This document shows, one piece after another, positions 1 to 8,113 of a stretch of 64,000 nucleotides of DNA. The notes under the pieces were generated by a model. That model saw nothing but the letters and a program-made list of their open reading frames with translations. It had not been told where the DNA came from and did not search any database. The stretch comes from RPQJ01 sp963746325 (GTDB lineage: Bacteria > Pseudomonadota > Gammaproteobacteria > Steroidobacterales > Steroidobacteraceae), in contig CAVVBC010000036.1 in assembly GCA_963746325.1 (NCBI GenBank), positions 278,127 through 342,126 on the forward strand, in the 5' to 3' direction. Position numbers and translations under genes: made by a program. The number at the start of each line of letters is the position of its first letter. Within the stretch, counting starts at the first letter, position 1.

Positions 1-1065
1 GACGGGGAGCAGGCCGCGCTCGGAGTCGCCCCACTGGCCGACCGTCTGGAACTCCACCGGGTGCGCGGCGAGGTAGGGCACGTCGAGGCTCGCCAGCACT
101 TCCTCGGCGGCGCGCGCGTCGTTGTAGGCCGGGCCACCCACGAGCGAGAAGCCCGAGAGCGACACGACCGAATCGACCACGGCGCGGCCGTTCTGGATGA
201 AGAATTTCTCGATCGCGGGACGCGAGTCCAGGCCCGACGCGAACGCGGGAATCACGCGCAGGCCCTTGGCCTCGAGTGCCGCGATCACGCCGTCGTAGTG
301 CCTGGCATTGCCTGCCAGCAGGTACGACCGCAGGATCAACAGGCCCACGGTGCCTTTGGCATCCGCGGCGGCAACCACGGTCGGCAGGCTCGCCGCCGAT
401 TCGGCCACGCGGCCCGGCATTTGCGGATGGTAGACGCCGGTTTCCGGGTAGTGCACCGGTGCCTGCGCCTTCAGTGCGCCACGCAGCGCTGCGCGCGGGC
501 CGGCCGCATAGCGGTCGACCAGGAAGCGCACCATGTGCTGGATGTTCTCGTCGGAGCCCGCGAGCCAGTACTGCAGCGTCATGAAGTACGCGCGCACGTC
601 CTGGGCCGTGCCGGGGATGAAACGCAGCAACTGCGGAATCCGCCGCAGCATCTTCATCTGCTGGGCGCCACCCGTCGACGCCTTGCCTTTGCCGCCGCGC
701 AGGCGCTTGAGCAGCGCCATCGGGCCGTTCGCGGGCTTGTCCATGTCGAAGCGGCCGAGGCGGGTGAGCTTGACCACTTCGGCCGCCGACATGGCGCACA
801 CGAGCGCGTCGCACTCGGTGCGGCGCGCCTGCAGCGCATCGAGCACGGGCAGGAAGTGTTCTTCCATGAACAGCATGGTCGCGATGACGATGTCGCCCTG
901 CGCGATGTCGTTGCGGCAGCGCTCCAGGGCCTTCTCGTCGGCGGCCCACTCGGACGCGGCGTGCAGGCTGAGCGTCAGGCCAGGCAGGTCGCGCGTCAGC
1001 GCGGTGCGCGCACGACCGACCGCGGCCGCCAGATGGGTGTCCATCGTGACGATGACGACCCGCAA
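1..1065 (-). CDS. bchH: Magnesium chelatase subunit H, N-terminal part (runs off left edge)
   Basis: Large subunit of Mg-chelatase, which inserts Mg2+ into protoporphyrin IX at the start of the bacteriochlorophyll branch. 355 codons are visible with no stop; the rest lies left of position 1. The start is inferred as TTG at 1065, giving LRVVIVTMDTHLAAAVGRA, which matches the usual BchH opening R-x-V-x-I-V-T-M-D; an internal ATG at 1044 is the alternative. The family-typical stretch AEVVKLTRLGRFDM is present near residue 100. It lies 10 bp after the bchB stop in the bchF-N-B-H order known from purple bacteria, so it is probably co-transcribed from the bchF promoter. Confidence 0.93.
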   Translation of the reverse strand, partial: MRVVIVTMDTHLAAAVGRARTALTRDLPGLTLSLHAASEWAADEKALERCRNDIAQGDIVIATMLFMEEHFLPVLDALQARRTECDALVCAMSAAEVVKLTRLGRFDMDKPANGPMALLKRLRGGKGKASTGGAQQMKMLRRIPQLLRFIPGTAQDVRAYFMTLQYWLAGSDENIQHMVRFLVDRYAAGPRAALRGALKAQAPVHYPETGVYHPQMPGRVAESAASLPTVVAAADAKGTVGLLILRSYLLAGNARHYDGVIAALEAKGLRVIPAFASGLDSRPAIEKFFIQNGRAVVDSVVSLSGFSLVGGPAYNDARAAEEVLASLDVPYLAAHPVEFQTVGQWGDSERGLLPV

Positions 1066-1075
1066 GGGGATCGCT

Positions 1076-2671
1076 TCAGCGGCCGAAGTGCGCTTTCGCG
1101 TCATACAGCGTCTCTACTGTGATTGTCGCCACGCCACGTTCGGTCGCGAATCGCTCGGTGTTGCGGCGCGCCTTGCCCCGCACGAAGAAGGGAATCTTGC
1201 CGAGTTCGCGCTCGGCATCGCCGGACCACACGGGGTCGGTCGGGTCGGTGTTCGCTGCCGGCATCGACGGCAACACCACCTCAGCGGCCCCGGCCGTCGC
1301 CGTGGCGACCGGTGCGGCAGCGGGAGCCTTGCGCGCATGGCCGAGGTGCGACGGCGCGGCGTCGCCGTGGAACTCGAAGTCTTCCCGGAACATGCCGATC
1401 AGGTGCTCCTCGAGCCCCATCATCAGCGGGTGCACCCACGTGTCGAACAGCACGTTCGCGCCCTCGAAGCCCATCTGCGGTGAGTAGCGGGCCGGGAAGT
1501 CCTGGACGTGCACCGGCGCCGAGATCACTGCGCACGGCACGCCGAGGCGCTTCGCGATATGGCGCTCCATCTGCGTGCCGAGCACGAGGTCGGGCTGGAG
1601 TTCGGCCACGGCCGCCTCGACTTCGAGGTAGTCGTCCGTGATCAGCGGTTCGATGCCATGATCGCCCGCGGCCGCGCGCACCTCGCGCGCGAATTCCCGG
1701 CTGTACGTGCCCAGCCCGACGACGACGAAGCCCAGTTCGTCGCGCGCCACGCGTGCCGCCGCGACGGCATGCGTCGCATCGCCGAAAATGAACACGCGCT
1801 TGCCGGTCAGGTACGTCGAGTCGACCGAGCGCGAATACCAGCGGGCCCGCGACTCGTGGGCAGCGTGATGGGGGCCGGGATCGATCTCGGCGAGCGCCGC
1901 GACTTCGTCGATGAAGGCGCGCGTGCCGGTGAGGCCGATCGGGATGACGCTCGTCGAGCGCTGGCCGAACGTGCGCTCGAGCCAGCGTGCGGCGGTGTTC
2001 GCAATCTCGGGATACAGCACGACGTTGAAGTTGGCGTCGCCGAGGCGGCGCAGGTCTGCAGGCGACGCATCGAGCGGCGCCGTGACGTTGATCTCGATGC
2101 CCATCGAGGTGAGCAGTTGCGTGATTTCGCGCAAGTCGTCGCGGTGGCGGAAGCCGAGCGCCGTCGGCCCGAGCACGTTGCAGCGCGGCCGGATGCTCGC
2201 CGTGCGCGGCGTCGAGGCGCCGAACTTGTCGGGTGCGGCCAGCGTGCGAACCAGCTGGTAGAAGGTCTCGGCCGCGCCCCAGTTTTCCTTGCGCTGGTAG
2301 GACGGCAGCTCGAGCGGGATGACCGGCACCGGCAGCGCGAGCGCGCGCGCGAGGCCACCTGGATCGTCCTGGATCAGCTCGGCCGTGCACGATGCGCCGA
2401 CGATCATCGCCTCCGGCTTGAAGCGCTCATAGGCCTCGCGGGCGGCCGTCTGGAACAGCTCGGCGGTATCGGTGCCGAGGTCCCTTGCCTGGAAGGTCGT
2501 GTAGGTGACGGGCGGGCGGCGATCGAGACGCTCGATCATCGTGAACAGCAGGTCGGCGTACGTGTCGCCCTGCGGCGCGTGCAGCACGTAGTGCAGGCCG
2601 CGCATGGCCGTCGCGATCCGCATTGCGCCGACGTGGGTGGGTCCTTCGTACGTCCAGAGCGTCAGTTGCAT
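1076..2671 (-). CDS. bchB: Dark-operative protochlorophyllide reductase subunit B
   Basis: Catalytic (NB) component of dark-operative protochlorophyllide oxidoreductase; with BchN and the ATPase BchL it reduces ring D of protochlorophyllide without light. 531 aa, normal for the family. The N-terminus MQLTLWTYEGPTHVGAMRIA is diagnostic, and Asp36 (in PQGDTY) is the residue that supplies the unusual aspartate ligand to the NB [4Fe-4S] cluster. A low-complexity Ala/Pro linker near residue 450 precedes the conserved C-terminal domain (WSGDAERELGKIPFFVRGKA). The start ATG lies 3 bp after the bchN stop. Confidence 0.97.
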   Translation of the reverse strand: MQLTLWTYEGPTHVGAMRIATAMRGLHYVLHAPQGDTYADLLFTMIERLDRRPPVTYTTFQARDLGTDTAELFQTAAREAYERFKPEAMIVGASCTAELIQDDPGGLARALALPVPVIPLELPSYQRKENWGAAETFYQLVRTLAAPDKFGASTPRTASIRPRCNVLGPTALGFRHRDDLREITQLLTSMGIEINVTAPLDASPADLRRLGDANFNVVLYPEIANTAARWLERTFGQRSTSVIPIGLTGTRAFIDEVAALAEIDPGPHHAAHESRARWYSRSVDSTYLTGKRVFIFGDATHAVAAARVARDELGFVVVGLGTYSREFAREVRAAAGDHGIEPLITDDYLEVEAAVAELQPDLVLGTQMERHIAKRLGVPCAVISAPVHVQDFPARYSPQMGFEGANVLFDTWVHPLMMGLEEHLIGMFREDFEFHGDAAPSHLGHARKAPAAAPVATATAGAAEVVLPSMPAANTDPTDPVWSGDAERELGKIPFFVRGKARRNTERFATERGVATITVETLYDAKAHFGR

Positions 2672-2674
2672 CGT

Positions 2675-3967
2675 TCAGACCGCCAGTCGCGTGCGGCGCA
2701 CGAGCGGGCGCGCAAACAGTTCGGCGAGGTCGCCGGCCTGGTCGTAGCCCTGGATGGGAGTGAACACCAGCTCGATCGACCACTTGGTCGCGATACCTTC
2801 GGCTTCCAGCGGATTGGCGAGCCCGAGGCCGCACACGACCAGGTCGGGGCGCGCGGCGCGGCAGCGGTCGAGCTGACGTTCGAGGTCCTGTCCTTCGCTG
2901 AGCTGGGCCTCCGCCGGCAGCAGCGCGAGTTCGGCGGCCAGGTGCTTGCGATGCAGGTACGGCGTGCCGATCTCGACCGGCTGCATGCCGAGTTCACGCG
3001 CGAGGAAACGCGCGAGCGGGACTTCGAGCTGCGAATCCGGAAACAGGAAAATCGTCTTGCCCGCGAGCTGGAAGCGATGTCGCGCCACCGCCTGGCGCGC
3101 GCGCTCGATGCCTGCCGCGGTGGCAGCGCGGAAACGTTCGTCGGGCACGCCCCATTCGCGTGCCGCCGCCTGCAGCCAGAGCGTCGTGCCTTCGACTCCG
3201 AGCGGGAAAGGCGCGCTCAGCCATTGCGCGCCGCGGCGTTCGAGCGCCGCCGCGGTATCGGCCAGGAAGGGCTGCGCCAGCAAAAAGCGCGTGTTCGGGC
3301 CCACGGCCGGCAGGTCGCGCGCGAGGCGCGGCGGCAGGAAATCGACCTTGGCGATGCCCAGCGCTGCAAACGTCCGCCGCCATTGGTCCTCGACCACGTC
3401 CGCCAGGGCGCCGACGACGAGCAGCTGCCGCTCTGCGCCTGGTGCCAGGGCCGGCATCTCCGGCACCAGCGAGGCGAGGCAGGCGTCCTCGCCCTGTGTG
3501 AACGTGGTCTCGATGCCGCTGCCGGAGTAATTCAGTACGCGCACGCGCGGCGAGAACGTCTGCGAGAGTCGTTGCGCCGCGCGGCTCAAGTCGAGCTTGA
3601 TGACCTCGGAGGGGCAGGAGCCCACGAGGAACAGCAGCTTGATGTCGGGCCGGCGCTCGAGCAGGCGGTTGACGACGCGGTCGAGCTCGGCGTTGGCGTC
3701 GGCCAGGCCCGCCAGGTCGCGGTCTTCGATGATGGCCGTCGCGAACCTGGGCTCGGCGAAGATCATGACTCCGGCGGCGGACTGGATCAGGTGCGCGCAG
3801 GTGCGCGACCCCACCACGAGGAAAAACGCGTCCTGGATCTTGCGGTGGAGCCAGATGATGCCGGTCAGGCCGCAGAAAACCTCGCGCTGGCCGCGCTGGC
3901 GCAGGACAGGCGCTTCCTTGCAGGCGCCGTCGGCGCGGGGGGCGAAGCCGGCTGCTGCCTCGCTCAC
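2675..3967 (-). CDS. bchN: Dark-operative protochlorophyllide reductase subunit N
   Basis: Partner of BchB in the nitrogenase-like NB protein. The frame stays open far upstream, but homology begins at REVFCGLTGIIWLH, so I place the start at GTG 3967, which overlaps the bchF stop (GTGA), giving 430 aa. Cys32, Cys57 (GSRTCAHL) and Cys118 (VGSCPSEVI) are the three cysteine ligands of the NB cluster; the fourth ligand is Asp36 of BchB. The overlap implies translational coupling to bchF. Confidence 0.95.
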   Translation of the reverse strand: MSEAAAGFAPRADGACKEAPVLRQRGQREVFCGLTGIIWLHRKIQDAFFLVVGSRTCAHLIQSAAGVMIFAEPRFATAIIEDRDLAGLADANAELDRVVNRLLERRPDIKLLFLVGSCPSEVIKLDLSRAAQRLSQTFSPRVRVLNYSGSGIETTFTQGEDACLASLVPEMPALAPGAERQLLVVGALADVVEDQWRRTFAALGIAKVDFLPPRLARDLPAVGPNTRFLLAQPFLADTAAALERRGAQWLSAPFPLGVEGTTLWLQAAAREWGVPDERFRAATAAGIERARQAVARHRFQLAGKTIFLFPDSQLEVPLARFLARELGMQPVEIGTPYLHRKHLAAELALLPAEAQLSEGQDLERQLDRCRAARPDLVVCGLGLANPLEAEGIATKWSIELVFTPIQGYDQAGDLAELFARPLVRRTRLAV

Positions 3968-4503
3968 TTGGCGTACTTCACGGAGCCGGCCAGCGGCTCG
4001 GTGCGGAGGGGGGCGACATCGAGCCGCGCCGCGCGCAGCTTCAGCAGGAATTGCGCCGCGTTCGCGAGGTAGGTCGCGTAGGCCGCGAGCGCCAGGAGCA
4101 TCTGCTGCCGTGGGTCGAGCGCGCCCGTCAGCAGGGCGAGCAGGTAGGCCGTGTGCAGGGCGAGGACCGCGACGCTGACCACGTCTTCCCAGTAGAACGC
4201 CGGGGCGAACAGGTAGCGGCCGAAGACGTCGTGTTCCCAGATCGCGCCCGTCACCATGATGGCGTAGAGCACGCACGTCTTCACGACGACGGAGGCCGTC
4301 GCAGCGAAAAAGCCTTCTCCCGTCGATAGAAATCGCAGTACCAGCGCGACGCTGACGGCGAACACCAGGAACTGCAGTGGAGCGAGGATGCCCTGGACCA
4401 GCGTCCATTTGGAGGCGTCGCGGCGGGCGCGCTCGGCTGTTGTGTACAGCGGAGTACGCGCGCGGCTGGGGTTCTGCAGGGGCCGATTCGGCCGGTGGGG
4501 CAT
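3964..4503 (-). CDS. bchF: 2-vinyl bacteriochlorophyllide hydratase
   Basis: Hydrates the 3-vinyl group during bacteriochlorophyll a synthesis. 179 aa, usual length. The start MPHRPNRPLQ is followed by the family motif LYTTAERARRDASKWTLVQG and four hydrophobic segments (roughly residues 36-58, 66-84, 98-122, 128-150). A strong GGAGG Shine-Dalgarno (complement of 4512-4516) sets the ATG. It is the first gene of the minus-strand bch operon, read from the promoter at 4525-4553, which overlaps a PpsR palindrome. Confidence 0.95.
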   Translation of the reverse strand: MPHRPNRPLQNPSRARTPLYTTAERARRDASKWTLVQGILAPLQFLVFAVSVALVLRFLSTGEGFFAATASVVVKTCVLYAIMVTGAIWEHDVFGRYLFAPAFYWEDVVSVAVLALHTAYLLALLTGALDPRQQMLLALAAYATYLANAAQFLLKLRAARLDVAPLRTEPLAGSVKYAK

Positions 4504-4524
4504 CGCGTAATCCTCCGATGCGTA

Positions 4525-4553
4525 AACCTATGCCCCACACTCCGGAGTGTCAA
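4525..4553 (-). promoter_or_regulatory. Sigma70-type promoter of the bchFNBH operon
   Basis: On the minus strand TTGACA (complement of 4548-4553), a 17-bp spacer and TAGGTT (complement of 4525-4530) form a good -35/-10 pair about 22 bp before the bchF ATG. The perfect -35 box lies inside the PpsR-like palindrome. Confidence 0.7.
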
Positions 4554-4565
4554 CCCAGATTGACG
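4548..4565. promoter_or_regulatory. PpsR/CrtJ-type operator (TGT-N12-ACG)
   Basis: TGTCA-N8-TGACG, one base off the consensus TGT-N12-ACA bound by PpsR/CrtJ. It covers the bchF -35 box, so binding should block RNA polymerase. It also lies on the upstream side of aerR. The ppsR gene itself is 1.1 kb away. Confidence 0.7.
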
Positions 4566-4732
4566 TAAATATTTCTTGACGACACCCGGGTACAGGATTT
4601 ACACAGGCACCACGCGCAAGACTTCTCCCCGGAAATCGCCCTCCCCAGAACAGGACGGGTCCGGTCTCAGGTCAGGCGCCACCCGTCGGTTGGCAAGCCG
4701 GATGTCGGTGTACAAGAGGGGAGATAAGTCAA

Positions 4733-5650
4733 ATGCCGAAGGAATTGCTGGAAAAAGGCCTTCAGGAAAGCCCGGACAAGTCGCGGTCCGGCCGCAGTAC
4801 CGCCGGGTGGTCGTCGCGCTGGGTCGGGGATCCGGACGCCAGCGCCATCCACGTGCCGACGGTCGCGCGGCGTCGCGTCGGCAACCTGGCGGCGACGATC
4901 GAGGACGAGGTCATTCCGCGGCTGCTGCTCAGCCAGCGCGCCCATATCCGCGAAGTGCATGCCGACGTTTCGCCGGTGTCACATGCGGTCGAGGGCTGCA
5001 TCGACGAATTCGTGCAATTGCTGCTCACCGACGAACTCGAGGTCGCCTACGCGTACATCGATTCGGTGCGGGTGCGGGGCGTGTCGCTTTCCAGTGTTTA
5101 CCTGGAATTGCTGGCGCCCGCCGCGCGCAACCTGGGCGAGATGTGGGAGGAAGACCGCGTCAGTTTTGCCGATGTCACGGTCGCGCTGTGCCGCCTGCAC
5201 GATGTCATGCGCACCCTCAGCGCAAACCAGCCTCCCGCCACCGACACCTTGCCGCAAGGCCGCCGGGCCCTGCTGATTCCGATGCCGGGCGAGCAGCACA
5301 CGTTCGGCCTGGTGATGGTTGCCGACTTTTTTCGGCGTGCGGGCTGGGACGTCTGGAACGACACAGTGTCCAGTTCCAGTGACTTGGTCAGTCTCGTGCG
5401 TCAAGAATGGTTTACAATGATTGGGCTTTCGGTGGGATGCGAGGCGCATCTCGAAGGCCTTGCCTCGACGATCCACTCGTTGCGCCGTGCGGCGCGCAAC
5501 AAGTCCATCGGGGTGATGCTCGGCGGCTCACTGGTTGCGAAGCACCCCGAACTCGCAATCCAGGTGGGCGCCGATGCGACGGGCAAGGATGCCCGTCATG
5601 CGGTCATGCAAGCCGAGAACCTGGTTGGCATGTTCGCGCGACGCTGCTGA
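4733..5650 (+). CDS. aerR: Cobalamin-binding photosynthesis regulator AerR/PpaA
   Basis: Redox/light-responsive regulator that antagonises or modulates PpsR/CrtJ. 305 aa. The N-terminal half (about 45-170) is helical (VLxELLxP-type, LAPAARNLGEMWEEDRVSFADVTVAL), resembling the helical domain of B12-binding proteins; the C-terminal half (about 175-305) is a Rossmann-like B12-binding domain with PMPGEQHTFGLVMVADFFRR, whose His is in the position used for cobalamin contact in AerR-type proteins. ATG 4733 follows GGGGAG. It precedes ppsR in the same order as in Rhodobacter-type clusters. Confidence 0.9.
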   Translation: MPKELLEKGLQESPDKSRSGRSTAGWSSRWVGDPDASAIHVPTVARRRVGNLAATIEDEVIPRLLLSQRAHIREVHADVSPVSHAVEGCIDEFVQLLLTDELEVAYAYIDSVRVRGVSLSSVYLELLAPAARNLGEMWEEDRVSFADVTVALCRLHDVMRTLSANQPPATDTLPQGRRALLIPMPGEQHTFGLVMVADFFRRAGWDVWNDTVSSSSDLVSLVRQEWFTMIGLSVGCEAHLEGLASTIHSLRRAARNKSIGVMLGGSLVAKHPELAIQVGADATGKDARHAVMQAENLVGMFARRC

Positions 5651-5702
5651 TTCGGGCGGGATGGTGGACGCCCGGCCCGTGCCGGGCCGGAATGTAGGGC
5701 TC

Positions 5703-7124
5703 GTGAAACGTTTTTCTGCGCCGAAGAAATCGCTGGGTGAAATAGACACCGACGCTGCAGCCGAATTGCTGGCGGCAACTGCCGACATCACTCTCGTCGT
5801 CGATCACGAGGGCATCATCCGCGACGTTGCCGCCGGCTCGCCCGAACTTGCAGCAGAAATAGACAGCAAATGGGTCGGCCAGTCCTGGGCCTCGACCGTC
5901 ACCGTCGAAAGCCGTCCGAAGATCGCCTCCCTGCTGCAGGACGCCGCCGAGGGCCACCCGACGCGCTGGCGGCAGGTCAATCACCTGACTGATCGCAACG
6001 TCGACCTGCCGGTCGTCTATTCGGCCGTCAAGGTCGGCAAGAAAGGGCGCATCGTGGCGGTGGGCCGCGACTTGCGCGCCATTTCGGTCCTGCAACAGCG
6101 CCTGGTCGACGCGCAGCAGTCCGTCGACCGCGAATACGCCCGCTTGCGCAACGCCGAAACCCGCAACCGGTTGTTGTTCCAGCTCGCGTCCGAGGCCGTC
6201 CTGATCCTGGACGCGGCGACGATGCGCGTCGTGGAAGCCAATCCTGCCGCCATGACCCTGCTCGGCCTCAATGCCCGCAAGATCTCGAGCCGGCAGTTCC
6301 CGGAAGGCCTGGACGAGGAAACCTCCGAGGCCGTGGCCACGATGCTGGCGAACGTGCGTGCGTCCGGCCGTGGCGGCGAGGTGCGCGCGCGCCTGGCAGA
6401 CGGCAGCCGCGAGCTGCTCGTGTCGGCGTCCGTGTTCCGCGAAGAGCGCTCCACCTTGCTGCTCGTGCGCGCCACGCCGCTCGATGCCGACCGCCTGGCC
6501 GAAGTCGCGCCCGGTGCAACGGCGCGGTACGTGGATTTCGTCGCCGCGGCGCCCGATGGCTTCGTGGTCACCGACGCCGAAGGCAAAGTGCTGGCGGCCA
6601 ATCCCGCATTTCTCGATCTCGCGCAGTTGCCGGGCGAGGAGCAGGCGCGGGGCGAGTCGCTCGAGACCTGGCTCGGCCGGCCCGGCGTCGACCTGAACGT
6701 ACTGCTCGCGCAGTTGCGCGAGCACGGCTCCGTGCGCCTGTTCGCGACTACGCTGCGCGGCGCGAACGGCTCGACCACCGAGCTCGAACTCTCGGGCGCG
6801 GCCCTGCGCGACAGCGAGCCCGCCTGTTTCGGCTTCACCCTGCGCGACGTCGGTGCCAGGCTCGGCGCGGCCCAGCGCACGGCTCCGCCACTGTCCCGTT
6901 CGGTCGAGCAGCTTACCGAGCTGGTGGGCCGGGTGCCGCTCAAGGGCATCGTGCGCGAGACCAGCGACATCATCGAGCGGCTCTGCATCGAAGCCGCGCT
7001 CGAGCTTACCCAGGACAACCGTGCGTCAGCCGCGGAAATGCTGGGCCTCAGCCGGCAGAGCCTGTACGTGAAATTGCGCCGCTACGGGCTGGGCGACCTG
7101 GTCGATACCGAGGGCGATTTCTAG
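5703..7124 (+). CDS. ppsR: Transcriptional repressor PpsR/CrtJ
   Basis: Aerobic repressor of bacteriochlorophyll, carotenoid and light-harvesting genes. From GTG 5703 (VKRFSAPKKSLGEID) the product is 473 aa; ATG 5661 would add 14 residues. Order: N-terminal domain and PAS (from about residue 25, ADITLVVDHEGIIRDV), the Q-linker helix (LQQRLVDAQQSVDREYARL), PAS2, PAS3, and a C-terminal Fis-type helix-turn-helix (DNRASAAEMLGLSRQSLYVKL). No cysteine is visible in the HTH, where Rhodobacter CrtJ has its redox Cys. The two TGT-N12-ACG sites in this window are its likely targets. Confidence 0.92.
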   Translation: MKRFSAPKKSLGEIDTDAAAELLAATADITLVVDHEGIIRDVAAGSPELAAEIDSKWVGQSWASTVTVESRPKIASLLQDAAEGHPTRWRQVNHLTDRNVDLPVVYSAVKVGKKGRIVAVGRDLRAISVLQQRLVDAQQSVDREYARLRNAETRNRLLFQLASEAVLILDAATMRVVEANPAAMTLLGLNARKISSRQFPEGLDEETSEAVATMLANVRASGRGGEVRARLADGSRELLVSASVFREERSTLLLVRATPLDADRLAEVAPGATARYVDFVAAAPDGFVVTDAEGKVLAANPAFLDLAQLPGEEQARGESLETWLGRPGVDLNVLLAQLREHGSVRLFATTLRGANGSTTELELSGAALRDSEPACFGFTLRDVGARLGAAQRTAPPLSRSVEQLTELVGRVPLKGIVRETSDIIERLCIEAALELTQDNRASAAEMLGLSRQSLYVKLRRYGLGDLVDTEGDF

Positions 7125-7160
7125 CCAGCCAGGCGCGGGTGTCCGCTCCGACGGAACAAC

Positions 7161-7178
7161 TGTAAATCTAGCTTGACG
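7161..7178. promoter_or_regulatory. PpsR/CrtJ-type operator before bchG (TGT-N12-ACG)
   Basis: TGTAA-N8-TGACG, the same half-site arrangement as at 4548-4565 and again covering the -35 hexamer of the downstream gene. Two matching operators in one cluster support PpsR control of both operons. Confidence 0.66.
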
Positions 7179-7201
7179 CATTTGACTGTCAGGCTTATGT
7201 T
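7173..7201 (+). promoter_or_regulatory. bchG promoter, probably giving a leaderless transcript
   Basis: TTGACG (7173-7178), 17-bp spacer, TATGTT (7196-7201). The bchG ATG is at 7208, only 6 bp after the -10 box, where transcription should start, and no Shine-Dalgarno precedes the ATG. Confidence 0.6.
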
Positions 7202-7207
7202 GCAGTC

Positions 7208-8113
7208 ATGTCGCGCTACGCTACGCCCGGGATCCTCGAGCCGCATTCAGCGCTCCCCGCCGTAGTCGAACTCCTCAAGCCGATCACCTGGTTTCCGCCG
7301 ATGTGGGCACTCGCCTGCGGCGTGGTTTCCACCGGCCTGCCGCTCGCCGGGTCCATCACGCTGCTGATCGCGGGCGTCGTGCTGGCGGGACCGATGGTCT
7401 GCGCCACGAGCCAGGCCGTGAACGACTGGTTCGATCGCCACGTCGACGCCATCAATGAACCGCAGCGGCCCATTCCGTCAGGACGCCTGCCCGGGCGCAC
7501 GGGACTGTACGTCGCCATCGTCTGGACGCTGTTGTCGCTGGCGGTGGCCGCCACCCTCGGTGCATGGGGCTTCGGTGCGGCAGTCATCGGGCTCGCGCTC
7601 GCCTGGGCCTACAGTGCGCCGCCACTGCGGCTCAAGCGCAACGGCTGGTACGGCAACGCCGCGTGTGCCGCGTGCTACGAAGGGCTGCCCTGGTTCACCG
7701 GCGCCGCATTGATGGCCAACGCGCTGCCCGATCCGCGCACGCTCGTCGCTGCGCTCCTTTATAGCGTTGGCGCGCACGGCATCATGACGCTCAACGATTT
7801 CAAGTCGATCGAAGGCGATCGCTTGACCGGTGTGCGCTCGCTGCCCGTGCAACTGGGTACCGACGCTGCGGCGCGTACCGCGTGCCTGTTCATGCTGGCG
7901 CCGCAGGCGCTGGTGGTGGCAGCGCTGCTGGTCTGGTCGCAGCCGTTGCACGCCGCTGCCGTCGCGGCGCTGATCGCGGTGCAGGTGCGCATGATGCTGC
8001 GGTTCATCGCCGCGCCGCGCGAGCAGGCGCTCTGGTACAGCGGCTTCGGCGTGCCCCTGTTCGTGGCCGGCATGATGATCACGGCGTTCGCGATTCGTGG
8101 GCTCGTCGCATGA
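7208..8113 (+). CDS. bchG: Bacteriochlorophyll synthase (esterifying enzyme)
   Basis: UbiA-family membrane prenyltransferase that joins geranylgeranyl (or phytyl) diphosphate to bacteriochlorophyllide a. 301 aa. The prenyl-diphosphate motif NDWFDRHVDAINEPQRPIPSG (residues near 75-95) and the second Asp motif NDFKSIEGDRLTGVRSLPV are intact; PITWFPPMWALACG at the start is typical of BchG. Eight or so hydrophobic helices are visible. First gene of bchG-bch2-bchP, whose genes overlap or abut. Confidence 0.95.
   Translation: MSRYATPGILEPHSALPAVVELLKPITWFPPMWALACGVVSTGLPLAGSITLLIAGVVLAGPMVCATSQAVNDWFDRHVDAINEPQRPIPSGRLPGRTGLYVAIVWTLLSLAVAATLGAWGFGAAVIGLALAWAYSAPPLRLKRNGWYGNAACAACYEGLPWFTGAALMANALPDPRTLVAALLYSVGAHGIMTLNDFKSIEGDRLTGVRSLPVQLGTDAAARTACLFMLAPQALVVAALLVWSQPLHAAAVAALIAVQVRMMLRFIAAPREQALWYSGFGVPLFVAGMMITAFAIRGLVA

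Noticed and set aside
1508..4072. A long open frame on the plus strand opposite bchB-bchN (about 850 codons)
   Set aside because: High-GC shadow of the real minus-strand genes; composition is Arg/Ala/His-rich with no recognisable domain, and bchB and bchN are unmistakable.
4576..4604. aerR promoter TTGACG-N17-TTACAC
   Set aside because: The -10 match is poor, so I did not list it as a feature; aerR must have a promoter in 4566-4720 but I cannot place it.
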